Part shown: in pieces, positions 28,014-37,071 of the stretch
How the letters are laid out: each line of letters opens with the position of its first letter
Numbering within the stretch: position 1 is the stretch's first letter
Source of the DNA: Corynebacterium ammoniagenes DSM 20306
GTDB taxonomy: Bacteria > Actinomycetota > Actinomycetes > Mycobacteriales > Mycobacteriaceae
Length of the DNA stretch: 64,000 nt
Assembly: GCF_001941425.1 (NCBI RefSeq)
Contig: NZ_CP009244.1
Span: forward strand, 1,798,001-1,862,000
Reading direction: 5' to 3'
The notes under the pieces: generated by a model
Seen by the model: the letters and a program-made list of their open reading frames with translations, nothing else
The model's database searches: none
Told to the model about the DNA's origin: nothing
Position numbers and translations under genes: made by a program

Positions 28014-28490
28014 ATGTCCGAGGCTCCACGCACCCCGAACACCTCCGCTTTTCAGCCGGAAGACGAAACCAAAACGTCCCGTGTTAGGCGCTTTGCTCCC
28101 CTAGCAGGCGTTGTTGCCCTGATGGGCACCATCGTTATTGCCGGCACCGCATTGGCAAACACCCGCACGGCGCCGGAAATCGATCCTTCGGCTGTGACAG
28201 TTGAAGCATCAGTCAGCGCCGAGGAATCCTCAGAGCACCCAACTTCAACCTCAGCTAGCACTGCGCCCCGTGCAGAGCACGATGATGATCGCCTGGACGA
28301 TGACCAGGATGATCGCAATGAACAATCACCTGCCTACATCACTCCGCAGGTTCCACTGACCTACCAAGATTGGGACGATGACGATGATGACTGGGACGAC
28401 GATTGGGATGACGATGACTGGGATGATGACAACGATGACGATGATGACTGGGACGATGATTGGGACGACGGCGATGATGATGACGACTAA
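28014..28490 (+). CDS. Membrane protein with Asp/Trp-repeat tail, 158 aa
   Basis: Unrecognised family. Polar N-terminus (1-28), one hydrophobic span (~29-49, APLAGVVALMGTIVIAGTALA, signal anchor or signal peptide), a Ser/Thr/Glu-rich linker, then from about residue 119 a tail made almost only of Asp with Trp at intervals of 3-4 residues (units such as DDDWDDDW). The tail should lie outside the membrane and has the look of a divalent-cation-binding element. GAAAGAAGG precedes the ATG. It lies 45 bp before a histidine kinase/response regulator pair on the same strand, so it may supply or report the signal. No function known. Confidence 0.8.
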   Translation: MSEAPRTPNTSAFQPEDETKTSRVRRFAPLAGVVALMGTIVIAGTALANTRTAPEIDPSAVTVEASVSAEESSEHPTSTSASTAPRAEHDDDRLDDDQDDRNEQSPAYITPQVPLTYQDWDDDDDDWDDDWDDDDWDDDNDDDDDWDDDWDDGDDDDD

Positions 28491-28535
28491 GTCGGCGTAG
28501 GCGCTGGCATCAATTACTGACAAGTCTGACCCCGT

Positions 28536-29960
28536 ATGAATAGGTTCTTTGTTTCCCTGCGATTTTCCATCCTGGCGTGGATTATCGTGGTCGTCTTCGC
28601 GGCGCTGGCATCGATGATTTACTTCACCGATTCCATGCGTCGCGCTGACGTGCACGATCTTGCTAATGAGGCAGTGGAGAAAACAGCGGTTGAGGTAGAG
28701 GCCCACTCGCGCCTGCCCGGTGGGCATTCCTCAAGCGCCGAACTTATTGAGACCTACCTCAGCCACGAAGTTCCAGAGGCCAATGAGGTGTTGGTCGGGG
28801 TCATCGACGATCGCCTAGTGTTTCAGCAACTCGACTCTCTGACGCGTCCCGATGTAGATGCCCGGGCGTTTAGTCCAATGGTTCGCTCCATTATTGCTAA
28901 TGAACCGGCATCAGGAATTACGGACGGCGTGCATTGGGGCAAAATTACCGTGCCGTCCGCAGAGGGCTTAGACTACGTGGTGGTTTTGGTATCCACCGAG
29001 CAAGTCTATGCAGATTTGAACCGGCAGACCCTTATTTTTGCCGGCTTGGGCCTGATTAGCTTAGGCATGGCCGCCGCCATTGCGTGGGTTATCTCCTCCC
29101 GTATTATTGCCCCAGTGCGCCAAGTCGCCCAAGTCGCAGAACGCATCTCACAATCGAATCTGACCACGCGCGTACCAGTGCATGGCGATGATGAAGTCGC
29201 GCAGCTCGCGCGCACCTTCAACCACATGATGGACCGCATTGATGAGGCGTATCGTGCCCAGCGGCAATTTATTGATGATGCCGGGCATGAATTGCGCACC
29301 CCCATCACGATTGTGCGCGGCAACTTGGAGCTGCTGGATACTGCCACTCCGGCTGAGCGTGAGCGGTCCCTCGAGTTGTGTATATCTGAACTCGACCGCA
29401 TGACGCGCATGGTCAATGACTTGTTGACATTGGCGATCGCCGAATCAGCAGATTCAGACTTTCTTAATATTGAGCAGGTGGACTTATCGCAGCTGACCAT
29501 CGATATTGATGACAAGGCGCATGTATTAACCAACGGCCGCTCAGAAGTCGTCGGAATCGGCGAAGGGCAGATCTTGTGTGACCCCGCGCGTATTACCGAG
29601 GCAGTGCTGGAGTTCGTACGCAACGCCGCCAAGTACAGCCCAGCGGATTCCCCCATCCACATTGCTAGCAACCTGGACAATGGCACCGCGCGTTTTACCG
29701 TCACAGACTTTGGCGCTGGTATTGAACCAGCTCAGCAAGAAACACTTTTCCAGCGCTTTCACCGCGGCTCGTTAGATAATAAGGAAAAGCCGGCACGCAC
29801 CAGCAGTAAGGGCGCAGGACTGGGGCTTTCTATTGTGCAAGCCATTGCGCAGGCACATGGCGGGCGCGCCTTTGTTAATTCGCCGGATATGAACACGCAG
29901 TCGCCGCAGGGCGCTACCTTTGGTATTGAAATCCCGATCGAAAGCACGATGGCACCATGA
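28536..29960 (+). CDS. Sensor histidine kinase
   Basis: A 474-aa membrane histidine kinase. First span ~9-30, an extracytoplasmic sensor of about 130 residues, second span ~165-190, a HAMP domain (VRQVAQVAERISQSNLTTRVP), the phospho-acceptor H251 in HELRTP, and a HATPase domain with N box FVRNAAKYSP, DFGAGI and GAGLGLSIV. The start codon lacks a clear ribosome site. It overlaps the response regulator by 4 bp (ATGA). The kinase-before-regulator order and the Asp/Trp-tail gene just upstream are notable. The signal is unknown; the acidic neighbour suggests metal or cation sensing (inference). Confidence 0.92.
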   Translation: MNRFFVSLRFSILAWIIVVVFAALASMIYFTDSMRRADVHDLANEAVEKTAVEVEAHSRLPGGHSSSAELIETYLSHEVPEANEVLVGVIDDRLVFQQLDSLTRPDVDARAFSPMVRSIIANEPASGITDGVHWGKITVPSAEGLDYVVVLVSTEQVYADLNRQTLIFAGLGLISLGMAAAIAWVISSRIIAPVRQVAQVAERISQSNLTTRVPVHGDDEVAQLARTFNHMMDRIDEAYRAQRQFIDDAGHELRTPITIVRGNLELLDTATPAERERSLELCISELDRMTRMVNDLLTLAIAESADSDFLNIEQVDLSQLTIDIDDKAHVLTNGRSEVVGIGEGQILCDPARITEAVLEFVRNAAKYSPADSPIHIASNLDNGTARFTVTDFGAGIEPAQQETLFQRFHRGSLDNKEKPARTSSKGAGLGLSIVQAIAQAHGGRAFVNSPDMNTQSPQGATFGIEIPIESTMAP

Positions 29961-30643
29961 GCCGCATTTTAATTGTTGAAGACGACCAAGATATCGCCAG
30001 CTTTATCAAGCGCGGACTGGAAGCCGAAAGCTATGCCTGCGATATCGCTGACAATGGCGCCCTGGCCTTGGGCTTGGCGCAGTCGAATACGTATCAGCTG
30101 ATCGTGCTGGATTTGTCGCTCCCGCTTCTCGATGGCACCGATGTACTCACCAAACTGCGCGATGCCGGTGTAGACGTCCCTATCATCGTGCTCACCGCGC
30201 GAACTGCGCTCAAGGATCGGATCCGTGTCTTGGAAGGCGGCGCGAATGACTATATGCCCAAGCCTTTCCAGTTTGCTGAATTGCTTGCCCGGGTGCGGCT
30301 GCGCCTGCAGGCTTCGGCAACAACAGCAGAAGCTGAATCGCCGGCAGCGGCGAAAGAATACGGCACCCTACACCACGGTGAGCTCACCTTGGACATGCGC
30401 CAACACCGCGTGAAAGTCGACGGCAAGTGGAAAGACCTCTCCCGGCGCGAGCTCGGCCTTTTAGAGACTTTCATGCGGCATCCACGCATGGTCTTATCCC
30501 GCGCGCAACTCCTCAGTCACGTCTGGGGACTGGATTTCGATCCAGGGTCGAATGTGGTGGATGTCTACATCGCAACGCTGCGCAAAAAGATTGGTGCGCA
30601 GCGGCTCGAAACCATTCGCGGTGCCGGCTACCGCTTGCTCTAG
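29957..30643 (+). CDS. OmpR/PhoB-family response regulator
   Basis: A 228-aa response regulator. The receiver domain has acidic residues VEDD (7-10), phospho-acceptor D52 (IVLDLSLP) and the conserved lysine in YMPKPF (K102). The C-terminal winged helix reads LSRRELGLLETFMRHPRMVLSRAQLLSHVWG...VDVYIATLRKKI. It overlaps the kinase by ATGA, so the two are co-translated. Its stop codon shares the palindrome CTAG with the stop codon of the convergent hutI gene. Confidence 0.94.
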   Translation: MSRILIVEDDQDIASFIKRGLEAESYACDIADNGALALGLAQSNTYQLIVLDLSLPLLDGTDVLTKLRDAGVDVPIIVLTARTALKDRIRVLEGGANDYMPKPFQFAELLARVRLRLQASATTAEAESPAAAKEYGTLHHGELTLDMRQHRVKVDGKWKDLSRRELGLLETFMRHPRMVLSRAQLLSHVWGLDFDPGSNVVDVYIATLRKKIGAQRLETIRGAGYRLL

Positions 30644-31857
30644 CCGAAGACCTTCTCCCCTGCCCGCCAGGTCTGATAGGTCATGGGCATGCCGGGACGG
30701 TAGGCCAAATTGATGGCGTTTTCAGCATCTAGAATGTGTAGGTCACACGCAGCCCCGACAATCAGCTGGCCTTTCGCCGGGCGACCCTGCGCATCAAGCC
30801 CACTGGTGGCACCATCGCTGGTAGCGCCCTCGCTTGTGACCGCGTGACGGCGCAGCGCTTTCGCACCACCCAAGGTCGCGGCCTCAATTGCTTCATCCAA
30901 GCTCATGTACTGCTGCAACACCGCGGTGGTGACGCAATAGTTCATCGACGAGGTAAAGCTAGTGCCCGGATTCAGGTTAGAGGCAATCGCCACGGTCGCC
31001 CCGGCATCGATAAGCCGGCGTGCTTCCACCAATGGCTGCCTCGTCGATAGGTCACAGGCAGGCAACATGGTGGCCACGGTGTCCGAGGACGCGAGTGCCT
31101 GGACATCCTCGTCGGTGAGGTAGTTGACGTGGTCCACGGATGCGGCGCCTAAGGCTACTGCAAGCTGGACCCCGGGGCCATCGCCAAGCTGATTGCCATG
31201 CACGCGCAAGCCCAGCCCGGCTTTCTTCCCGGCCTCTAAGACCCGGCGCGATTGCTCTTCGTTGAACGCGCCGCGCTCACAAAACACATCAATCCACGAC
31301 ACGTGTGGGCTGACTTGCTCCAGCATGGGGCCTACTACTTCGCTGACGTATTCTTCGGCATCTGCTCCTGGTGGTACCAGGTGGGCGCCCAAAAAGGTCA
31401 CGTCATCAGCGTGGCGTGCGGCAACCTGGGCTGCTTCCAGCTCAGACTCGGTGTTGAGCCCATATCCGGTCTTTGTTTCAAAAGTCGTAGTACCGCCAGC
31501 ATGGCCTGCGGAAATACGCTCCACTAGGAGTTGTTCCAAGCGCTGCGCACCGGCCGAGCGGGTCGCTTCCATCGTTACGGCAATGCCACCAGCGGCGTAA
31601 TCAGAACCAGCCATGCGTGCTTCGAATTCTTCGGCGCGGTTGCCGTCAAAAATCATGTGCGTGTGCGAATCCACCCAGCCGGGCAGCACGGCGCGGTTGC
31701 CGCAGTCGATGGTTTCGGCCGCCGCGTAGTCAGCGGGCACGAAGCTGGGGTGGCCCACCCACTGGATCACACCATCGTCTTCGACCAAAGCAGCGTTTTG
31801 GAGGGTTCCGGCGTCGGACACGGTGCGAAGTTCAGAGATATTGGTAAATAGCTTCAT
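30640..31857 (-). CDS. hutI: Imidazolonepropionase
   Basis: Third step of histidine breakdown: hydrolysis of imidazolonepropionate to N-formimino-L-glutamate. The 405-aa amidohydrolase has the metal site DSHTHMIF (H65, H67), the substrate region ETKTGYGLN, and further metal ligands in RVHGNQLGDG and SVDHVNYL. Last gene of the minus-strand hut group. It starts 75 bp behind hutU, with an intercistronic hairpin (31884-31920) between them; GAGGAC precedes the ATG. Confidence 0.96.
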   Translation of the reverse strand: MKLFTNISELRTVSDAGTLQNAALVEDDGVIQWVGHPSFVPADYAAAETIDCGNRAVLPGWVDSHTHMIFDGNRAEEFEARMAGSDYAAGGIAVTMEATRSAGAQRLEQLLVERISAGHAGGTTTFETKTGYGLNTESELEAAQVAARHADDVTFLGAHLVPPGADAEEYVSEVVGPMLEQVSPHVSWIDVFCERGAFNEEQSRRVLEAGKKAGLGLRVHGNQLGDGPGVQLAVALGAASVDHVNYLTDEDVQALASSDTVATMLPACDLSTRQPLVEARRLIDAGATVAIASNLNPGTSFTSSMNYCVTTAVLQQYMSLDEAIEAATLGGAKALRRHAVTSEGATSDGATSGLDAQGRPAKGQLIVGAACDLHILDAENAINLAYRPGMPMTYQTWRAGEKVFG

Positions 31858-31883
31858 GATGTTGTCCTCATTTCATAAGCCAA

Positions 31884-31920
31884 GCAGCCTTAGTAGATAA
31901 GGGTATCTATCTAAGGCTGC
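31884..31920 (-). other. Intercistronic stem-loop between hutU and hutI
   Basis: GCAGCCTTAG (31884-31893) pairs perfectly with CTAAGGCTGC (31911-31920), with extra pairing inside (TAGATA/TATCTA). No T-tract follows toward hutI, so it looks like an mRNA processing or stability element rather than a terminator. Confidence 0.6.
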
Positions 31921-31932
31921 ACAGGTGAGCGT

Positions 31933-33612
31933 TTAGTCTTCGCGCGAATGAAACTGCATGGGAATGCGCACGCCGCGCTCATCAGCGACTTCTTTGGCGC
32001 GGTTATAGCCAGCATCCACGTGGCGGATAACACCCATGCCGGGGTCATTGGTCAACACTGCGCGCAGCTTCGCGGCAGCTAAGTCCGTGCCATCGGCAAC
32101 GGAGACTTGCCCGGCGTGGATGGAACGGCCCATGCCCACGCCACCGCCGTGGTGGATGGATACCCAAGTCGCACCAGAAGACACCGCGGTCATGGCATTG
32201 AGCAGTGGCCAGTCCGCAACGGCGTCAGTGCCATCAAGCATGGCTTCGGTTTCACGATAGGGCGAGGCCACGGAACCGGAATCTAGGTGGTCACGGCCAA
32301 TAGCAATCGGGGCGGAAATCTGGCCTTCGCGCACCAGGTCATTAAAGAGCAGGCCAGCCTTGTGGCGCTCGTCGTAGCCCAACCAGCAAATACGTGCTGG
32401 CAGACCTTCAAATTCCACATACTCTTCTGCCGCATCGAGCCACTTATGCAGATGCTCATTATCTGGGAAGAGTTCTTTTAAGGCCGCGTCGGTGACTTTG
32501 ATATCTTCCGGGTCGCCAGAGAGCGCTGCCCAGCGGAAAGGCCCAAGTCCTTCACAAAACAGGGGGCGGATGTAGGCGGGCACAAATCCGGGGAATTCAA
32601 AAGCACGGGTATAGCCAGCGTGGCGGGCTTCATCGCGGATGGAATTTCCGTAGTCAAAGACCTCTGCCCCAGCATCCTGGAATTCCACCATGGCTTGGAC
32701 CTGCGCCGCCATGGATTCGCGTGCCTTTTTGGTAAAGGTTTCCGGATCCGCCTTGGCTTCGGCGTGCCAATCCTCGACGCTGATTTCCGTCGGCAAGTAG
32801 CTCAGCGGATCGTGCGCGGAGGTTTGGTCGGTGACAATATCCACGGTAAATTCCCCCGCTTGATGGCGGCGGAGAATTTCCGGGAATACCTCAGCGGCAT
32901 TGCCCACCAAGCCGACCGACAGGGCACGCTTTTCTTCCTTGGCTTCCAGGACCAAACGCAGCGCCTCATCAATATCCGTGGTGACTTCATCCAGGTAGCG
33001 CTTGGACTGACGGCGCTTGAGCCGTGATTCTTCCACATCCACGATAAGCACGGCACCACCATTGAGCGTCACAGCCAAAGGTTGCGCACCACCCATGCCG
33101 CCGCAGCCACCAGTCAAGGTGAAAGTACCAGCCAGGGTGTCATTAAAACGCTTGCGGGCAATCGCGCCGAAGGTTTCATAGGTGCCTTGCAAGATGCCTT
33201 GGGTCGCAATATAAATCCACGATCCCGCGGTCATCTGCCCGTACATCATCAAGCCCTCGTCTTCGAGCTTGCGAAAGTGCTCCCAATTCGCCCAGTCGCC
33301 GACCAAGTTGGAATTGGCAAGCAGCACGCGAGGTGCCCATTCATTGGTCTTCCACACGCCAACTGGTTTGCCAGATTGCACCAGCAAGGTTTCATCGGCT
33401 TCGAGGTCTTTCAGCGTGTCGACAATCGCGTCAAAAGATTCCCAGTTGCGGGCAGCTTTGCCGGTGCCGCCATAGACCACAAGGTCTTCGGGGCGTTCGG
33501 CAACTTCCGGGTCGAGGTTGTTCATCAGCATGCGCAAGGGCGCTTCGGTTTGCCAGCTTTTAGCATTGAGTTCGGTGCCGCGGGGCGCGCGGACAACGCG
33601 TGATTCAGACAT
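31933..33612 (-). CDS. hutU: Urocanate hydratase
   Basis: Second step of histidine breakdown: NAD-dependent hydration of urocanate to imidazolonepropionate. The 559-aa protein shows [20 protein letters not shown] (NAD-binding glycine loop, about 167-186) and the active-site cysteine segment [16 protein letters not shown] in the C-terminal third. GGAAAGGAC lies before the ATG. hutH ends 214 bp upstream; that gap contains a motif shared with the hutH upstream region, so hutU may have its own regulated promoter. Confidence 0.96.
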   Translation of the reverse strand: MSESRVVRAPRGTELNAKSWQTEAPLRMLMNNLDPEVAERPEDLVVYGGTGKAARNWESFDAIVDTLKDLEADETLLVQSGKPVGVWKTNEWAPRVLLANSNLVGDWANWEHFRKLEDEGLMMYGQMTAGSWIYIATQGILQGTYETFGAIARKRFNDTLAGTFTLTGGCGGMGGAQPLAVTLNGGAVLIVDVEESRLKRRQSKRYLDEVTTDIDEALRLVLEAKEEKRALSVGLVGNAAEVFPEILRRHQAGEFTVDIVTDQTSAHDPLSYLPTEISVEDWHAEAKADPETFTKKARESMAAQVQAMVEFQDAGAEVFDYGNSIRDEARHAGYTRAFEFPGFVPAYIRPLFCEGLGPFRWAALSGDPEDIKVTDAALKELFPDNEHLHKWLDAAEEYVEFEGLPARICWLGYDERHKAGLLFNDLVREGQISAPIAIGRDHLDSGSVASPYRETEAMLDGTDAVADWPLLNAMTAVSSGATWVSIHHGGGVGMGRSIHAGQVSVADGTDLAAAKLRAVLTNDPGMGVIRHVDAGYNRAKEVADERGVRIPMQFHSRED

Positions 33613-33746
33613 GGTGTGTCCTTTCCATCGATGGGCTCGTTCTCACGCGGTGGGGCCGGATTCCCGGGGCTGTCCCCCTCCTTCTGCGTTTACCTTTAAT
33701 CTAAATGCTTCCCCTCGTGTGCACTAGGACACAACAAGCACAGGTG

Positions 33747-33760
33747 TCCGAGATGCCAGA
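33747..33760. promoter_or_regulatory. Candidate HutR-type operator upstream of hutU
   Basis: TCCGAGATGCCAGA, 135 bp above the hutU start. It matches 11 of 14 positions of the HutR motif I recall from Corynebacterium resistens (TCTGWWATWCCAGA) and resembles the site above hutH. Confidence 0.45.
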
Positions 33761-33825
33761 CTCCGCAGCGCATTTGCTTATTGATGCTCCCCCTCCAGCA
33801 AGCACAAGCCGCCTTTTTACCGGGG

Positions 33826-35406
33826 TTAGTCCAGCGTGCCGATGCTCTTTTCCACCGCCGCAACCAACGCCCCTGATTGAACAAGCTGGACTGCTTCTTC
33901 AATATCTGGCGCCAAGAACTGATCCGGGCCAGGCGCTTGCACCTTCTCGCGCACAGCATTGACTACTGCCGCCGTTCCCGGTGCTGCCAGCTCCGCTACC
34001 GATCCCGTCTCCAATGCGGTGACTCGCTGGCTAATTGCTCGCGCGGCGGTTAAGACTTCGATGGCTAAGACGCGTTGCATCCCATCGATGGCCTTGCGCA
34101 GCTTGCGGCCAGCAGCCCAGCCCATGGATACATGGTCTTCTTGCATCGCCGACGACGGAATGGAATCCGCCGACGCCGGCGCCGCCAAGCGCTTGAGCTC
34201 GGAGACAATGCCAGCCTGGGTGTACTGCGCAATCATATGACCGGAATCCACGCCCGGGTCATCGGCGAGAAAAGCATTGAGACCACGGTTCCGCGCGACA
34301 TCCAAAAAGCGGTCGGTGCGCCGTTCTGACATGGAGGCCACATCCGCGGTGACAACCGCCAAAAAGTCGAGGACATAGGCCACGGGTGCGCCATGAAAAT
34401 TGCCATTGGAGGTCACGCGGCCATCTAGGGCCACGACGGGATTATCAATCGCCGAGGCCAATTCGCGTCCTGCCACCAGCGCTGCGTGATCCACAGTATC
34501 GCGGAAACCACCGGCGACCTGCGGCGCACAGCGTACGGAATAGGCATCTTGAACTTGTGTCTTTTGAAAATTGTCGAAGGCCGCATCCAAAATCTTCGAA
34601 CCTTCAGCAACGGTGCGAATATTGCGCGCCGATGCCGCCTGGCCCGGGTGCGGGCGCAGCTGCTGCAAGTCATCGGCAAAGACCGCGAGTGTTCCCAATA
34701 GCCCTTCCACGGTCATCGCCGTGGCAATATCAGCCACCTTTGCTACTTCCCGCAGATCAGCAATGGCCAAACACAGCATGCCCAGCATGCCGTCGGTGCC
34801 ATTGATAAGCGCCAAGCCTTCTTTTTCTTTCAACGCCAGCGGCTCAATCCCGGCCGCGGCCAGTGCTTCGCTGGCATCGACGATCTTTCCGCCATCCACA
34901 CGCACCGGACCTTCACCCAACAACGCCAGCGCACAATGCGCCAGTGGCGCTAAATCACCAGAGCAGCCCAAGGAGCCGTACTCGTGCACAATTGGGTGGA
35001 TTTTCGCATTCAGTGCCGCGGCATACGTCTGGGCAACAACTGGGCGCACGCCGGTGCGTCCGGTACACAGCGTGGACAAACGCAGCAGCATAAGCGCGCG
35101 AATGACTTCTGTTTCTACCTCTGGCCCCGAGCCAGCGGCGTGGGAGCGCACCAGCGATAATTGCAGCTGTGCACGCTTTTCCTCCGGAATGTGCCGGCGT
35201 GCCAGCGCACCAAATCCGGTGGAAATTCCATATACCGGCGTCGGATCTTGGGCAAGCTCGTCAATGCGCTCGCGTGTTGCAGCGATCGCTTCTAAGGATT
35301 CAGGAGCAATCTCTACCTGCGCGCCATACCGGGCAACAGCAACAACCTCTTCGATAGAAAGCGCACCGATTCCAACGGTAACGGTCTGCGGATATATACG
35401 CGACAT
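33826..35406 (-). CDS. hutH: Histidine ammonia-lyase
   Basis: First step of histidine breakdown: elimination of ammonia from L-histidine to give urocanate. The 526-aa enzyme has the MIO-forming tripeptide as Cys-Ser-Gly in GSLGCSGDLAPLAH (near residues 143-156); Cys instead of Ala at this place is allowed by the family pattern. Also visible are SAMQEDHVSMGW and the GTDGMLGML region. ATG at 35406 with AAGGAGCC upstream. It lies between the two regulators upstream and hutU downstream. Confidence 0.96.
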   Translation of the reverse strand: MSRIYPQTVTVGIGALSIEEVVAVARYGAQVEIAPESLEAIAATRERIDELAQDPTPVYGISTGFGALARRHIPEEKRAQLQLSLVRSHAAGSGPEVETEVIRALMLLRLSTLCTGRTGVRPVVAQTYAAALNAKIHPIVHEYGSLGCSGDLAPLAHCALALLGEGPVRVDGGKIVDASEALAAAGIEPLALKEKEGLALINGTDGMLGMLCLAIADLREVAKVADIATAMTVEGLLGTLAVFADDLQQLRPHPGQAASARNIRTVAEGSKILDAAFDNFQKTQVQDAYSVRCAPQVAGGFRDTVDHAALVAGRELASAIDNPVVALDGRVTSNGNFHGAPVAYVLDFLAVVTADVASMSERRTDRFLDVARNRGLNAFLADDPGVDSGHMIAQYTQAGIVSELKRLAAPASADSIPSSAMQEDHVSMGWAAGRKLRKAIDGMQRVLAIEVLTAARAISQRVTALETGSVAELAAPGTAAVVNAVREKVQAPGPDQFLAPDIEEAVQLVQSGALVAAVEKSIGTLD

Positions 35407-35520
35407 GCAGGCTCCTTATACTCTTCTAGGACACAGCGAGCTTTGACGAATGTAAAGCCCAATTGCGATTTAACCTACAGAATACAAGAGCTATGGCACA
35501 CACAATAGGTGTCGAAGAAG

Positions 35521-35534
35521 TCTCAGATACCAGC
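35521..35534. promoter_or_regulatory. Candidate HutR-type operator upstream of hutH
   Basis: TCTCAGATACCAGC, 115 bp above the hutH start. It shares AGATRCCAG with the site above hutU and matches 11 of 14 positions of the recalled HutR motif. Confidence 0.45.
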
Positions 35535-35548
35535 CTGTGCCAACCCGA

Positions 35549-36214
35549 CTATTGCAGATTGGCGCGAATACCGTGCTCCGCCCGATCTAACGAGGCGTGC
35601 AGCGCCGATAATGTCCCTTCGCTATCACGGGCGGTGGCTGCTGCGACGAACGTCGCGGCTTCATCGTAAAGCACTGCGACATTGTCTTTAGCGAAGATAT
35701 CTTTTACTCCCAGCAGCTTGTAGTAGCGCGAGCGCGCCCACAAGGTGCGGATAAAAGCCACGAGTGTTTGGTTGCCGGCGCGATTGAACACGCAGCTCAA
35801 CATAGCTTCTTCCGCATCTAAAAACCCAGCGGAATTTTCCGCCTGCAACATCTCGCGAATCTGGCCTAACTGCCTATCAAGCTCAGCGATGTCCTGGTCC
35901 TCAATGTTTTTCACACCCAAGGTCACAGCCTGCGACTCGAGCAACCTGCGCACCGAATAAATCTCCAAGAGCTCTTCCAAAGAAAAAGTCTTGACCACCG
36001 CTCCCCGATAGGGCAGGTTTTCTACTAAACCCAGCTCTTCTAAACGGTTTAAGGCTTCGCGCACCGGCATCATGGACGTGCCCAGAGAATCCGCCAACTC
36101 CCGAACTTGCAGGCGGCGGCCCGCATCCAACTCGCCGTGCATGATGGCGGTATAGAGAGCATCAAAGGCACGATCACTCACGCGCGTTTGCCCACCGAGC
36201 TTTTCCAAAGACAT
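35549..36214 (-). CDS. GntR-family regulator (FCD/FadR subfamily)
   Basis: A 221-aa regulator counted from ATG 36214 (MSLEKLGGQTR), which has AAGG 8 nt upstream and lies 10 bp past the IclR gene. Longer starts at 36235 or 36286 overlap that gene and are less likely. The N-terminal winged helix reads LQVRELADSLGTSMMPVREALNRLEELGLV. The C-terminal helical FCD-type ligand domain contains the expected scattered Asp/His residues. It is placed as second gene behind the IclR regulator and before hutH, so the hut cluster may answer to two regulators. Ligand unknown. Confidence 0.85.
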   Translation of the reverse strand: MSLEKLGGQTRVSDRAFDALYTAIMHGELDAGRRLQVRELADSLGTSMMPVREALNRLEELGLVENLPYRGAVVKTFSLEELLEIYSVRRLLESQAVTLGVKNIEDQDIAELDRQLGQIREMLQAENSAGFLDAEEAMLSCVFNRAGNQTLVAFIRTLWARSRYYKLLGVKDIFAKDNVAVLYDEAATFVAAATARDSEGTLSALHASLDRAEHGIRANLQ

Positions 36215-36224
36215 ACCCGCTACC

Positions 36225-37019
36225 TTATCCTGCATCGCCAGCGACGACACTGGTGCCAGTGTCGTCGACAGTAGTGGTGGTTCCATACATCCGCGCGGAG
36301 ATGGACTGCGCCGCTTTCATCAGCACACCCAGCGCGCCATCGACGGAATTTTGAGCATCTTCTAAATCCGCGCGGTAAGTTACCGCGAGCGACGCCGCGG
36401 GCCGCTGCAGATGATCCAGTATTGCCACCGCTACGGAGCGCTGACCACGTGATACTTCTTCAACCTCCTCAGCCCAACCGCGGCGCTGAAATAGCTCGAG
36501 ATTCTCGCGAATCTCCCGCCACGATTTCTTAAGACCACTGTTTGTTAAGGCAGCTTTAGCCTCGGCCACCGGCAACTGTGCCAGCATGATGCGCCCCGAA
36601 GCCGTGTGCGCAGCGGATAGGCGCACTCCTACTTCAGTAATCAAACTCACGGCTTGCGCGGAACGGACCTCACTGAGATATAAAATTTCTGCACCGGACA
36701 GCCGCGCCAAGTGTCCAGAACCCTGTACTAGCGCTGCCGCTTCGCGCAGCGGCTTTTGCGCCATCCGCACTAGCGGCTGCTGGGTGGTATACGCCGAAGC
36801 CATCGAGTACGCAGCCAAACCCAAACCGTAGGTCTGGTTTTCAGGCAGGTGGACGACGAATCCGGATGTTTCTAGCTCGGCGAGCAGGTGATAGGTCGTT
36901 GACCGGGGCAAGTCCAATTCGGTACGGATGCGTGCTGCAGAAATTGGCACATCAATATGTGATAGCAATGCCAAAATGCGCAGGGTATTGCGCGCCGCTG
37001 GTACTTGAGTTTTGCTCAC
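36225..37019 (-). CDS. hutR: IclR-family regulator of the hut cluster
   Basis: A 264-aa IclR regulator. The winged helix is at the N-terminus (ALLSHIDVPISAARIRTELDLPRSTTYHLLAELETSGFV). The effector domain follows, with YLSEVRSAQAVSLITEVGVRLSAAHTASGRIMLA and RGWAEEVEEVSRGQRSVAVAI. GTG start with AAGGTG upstream. It is divergent from hutG and heads the minus-strand hut genes, the position held by HutR in Corynebacterium resistens as I recall; the name is therefore by context and family. Confidence 0.8.
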   Translation of the reverse strand: MSKTQVPAARNTLRILALLSHIDVPISAARIRTELDLPRSTTYHLLAELETSGFVVHLPENQTYGLGLAAYSMASAYTTQQPLVRMAQKPLREAAALVQGSGHLARLSGAEILYLSEVRSAQAVSLITEVGVRLSAAHTASGRIMLAQLPVAEAKAALTNSGLKKSWREIRENLELFQRRGWAEEVEEVSRGQRSVAVAILDHLQRPAASLAVTYRADLEDAQNSVDGALGVLMKAAQSISARMYGTTTTVDDTGTSVVAGDAG

Positions 37020-37051
37020 TATTTCACCTTAGGACAAAAATTGATGGGTTT

Positions 37052-37065
37052 ACTGGTTTATCATC
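37052..37065. promoter_or_regulatory. Weak third HutR-like site in the hutG/hutR gap
   Basis: ACTGGTTTATCATC matches 10 of 14 positions of the reverse complement of the recalled HutR motif, inside the 52-bp divergent gap. Too weak to call alone. Confidence 0.25.
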
Positions 37066-37071
37066 GATGTC

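Noticed and set aside
28350..28490. The Asp/Trp tail as a frameshift artefact
   Set aside because: GAC/GAT and TGG codons run in frame to a normal stop codon, the upstream frame has a clear hydrophobic segment and ribosome site, and the other frames have no competing gene.
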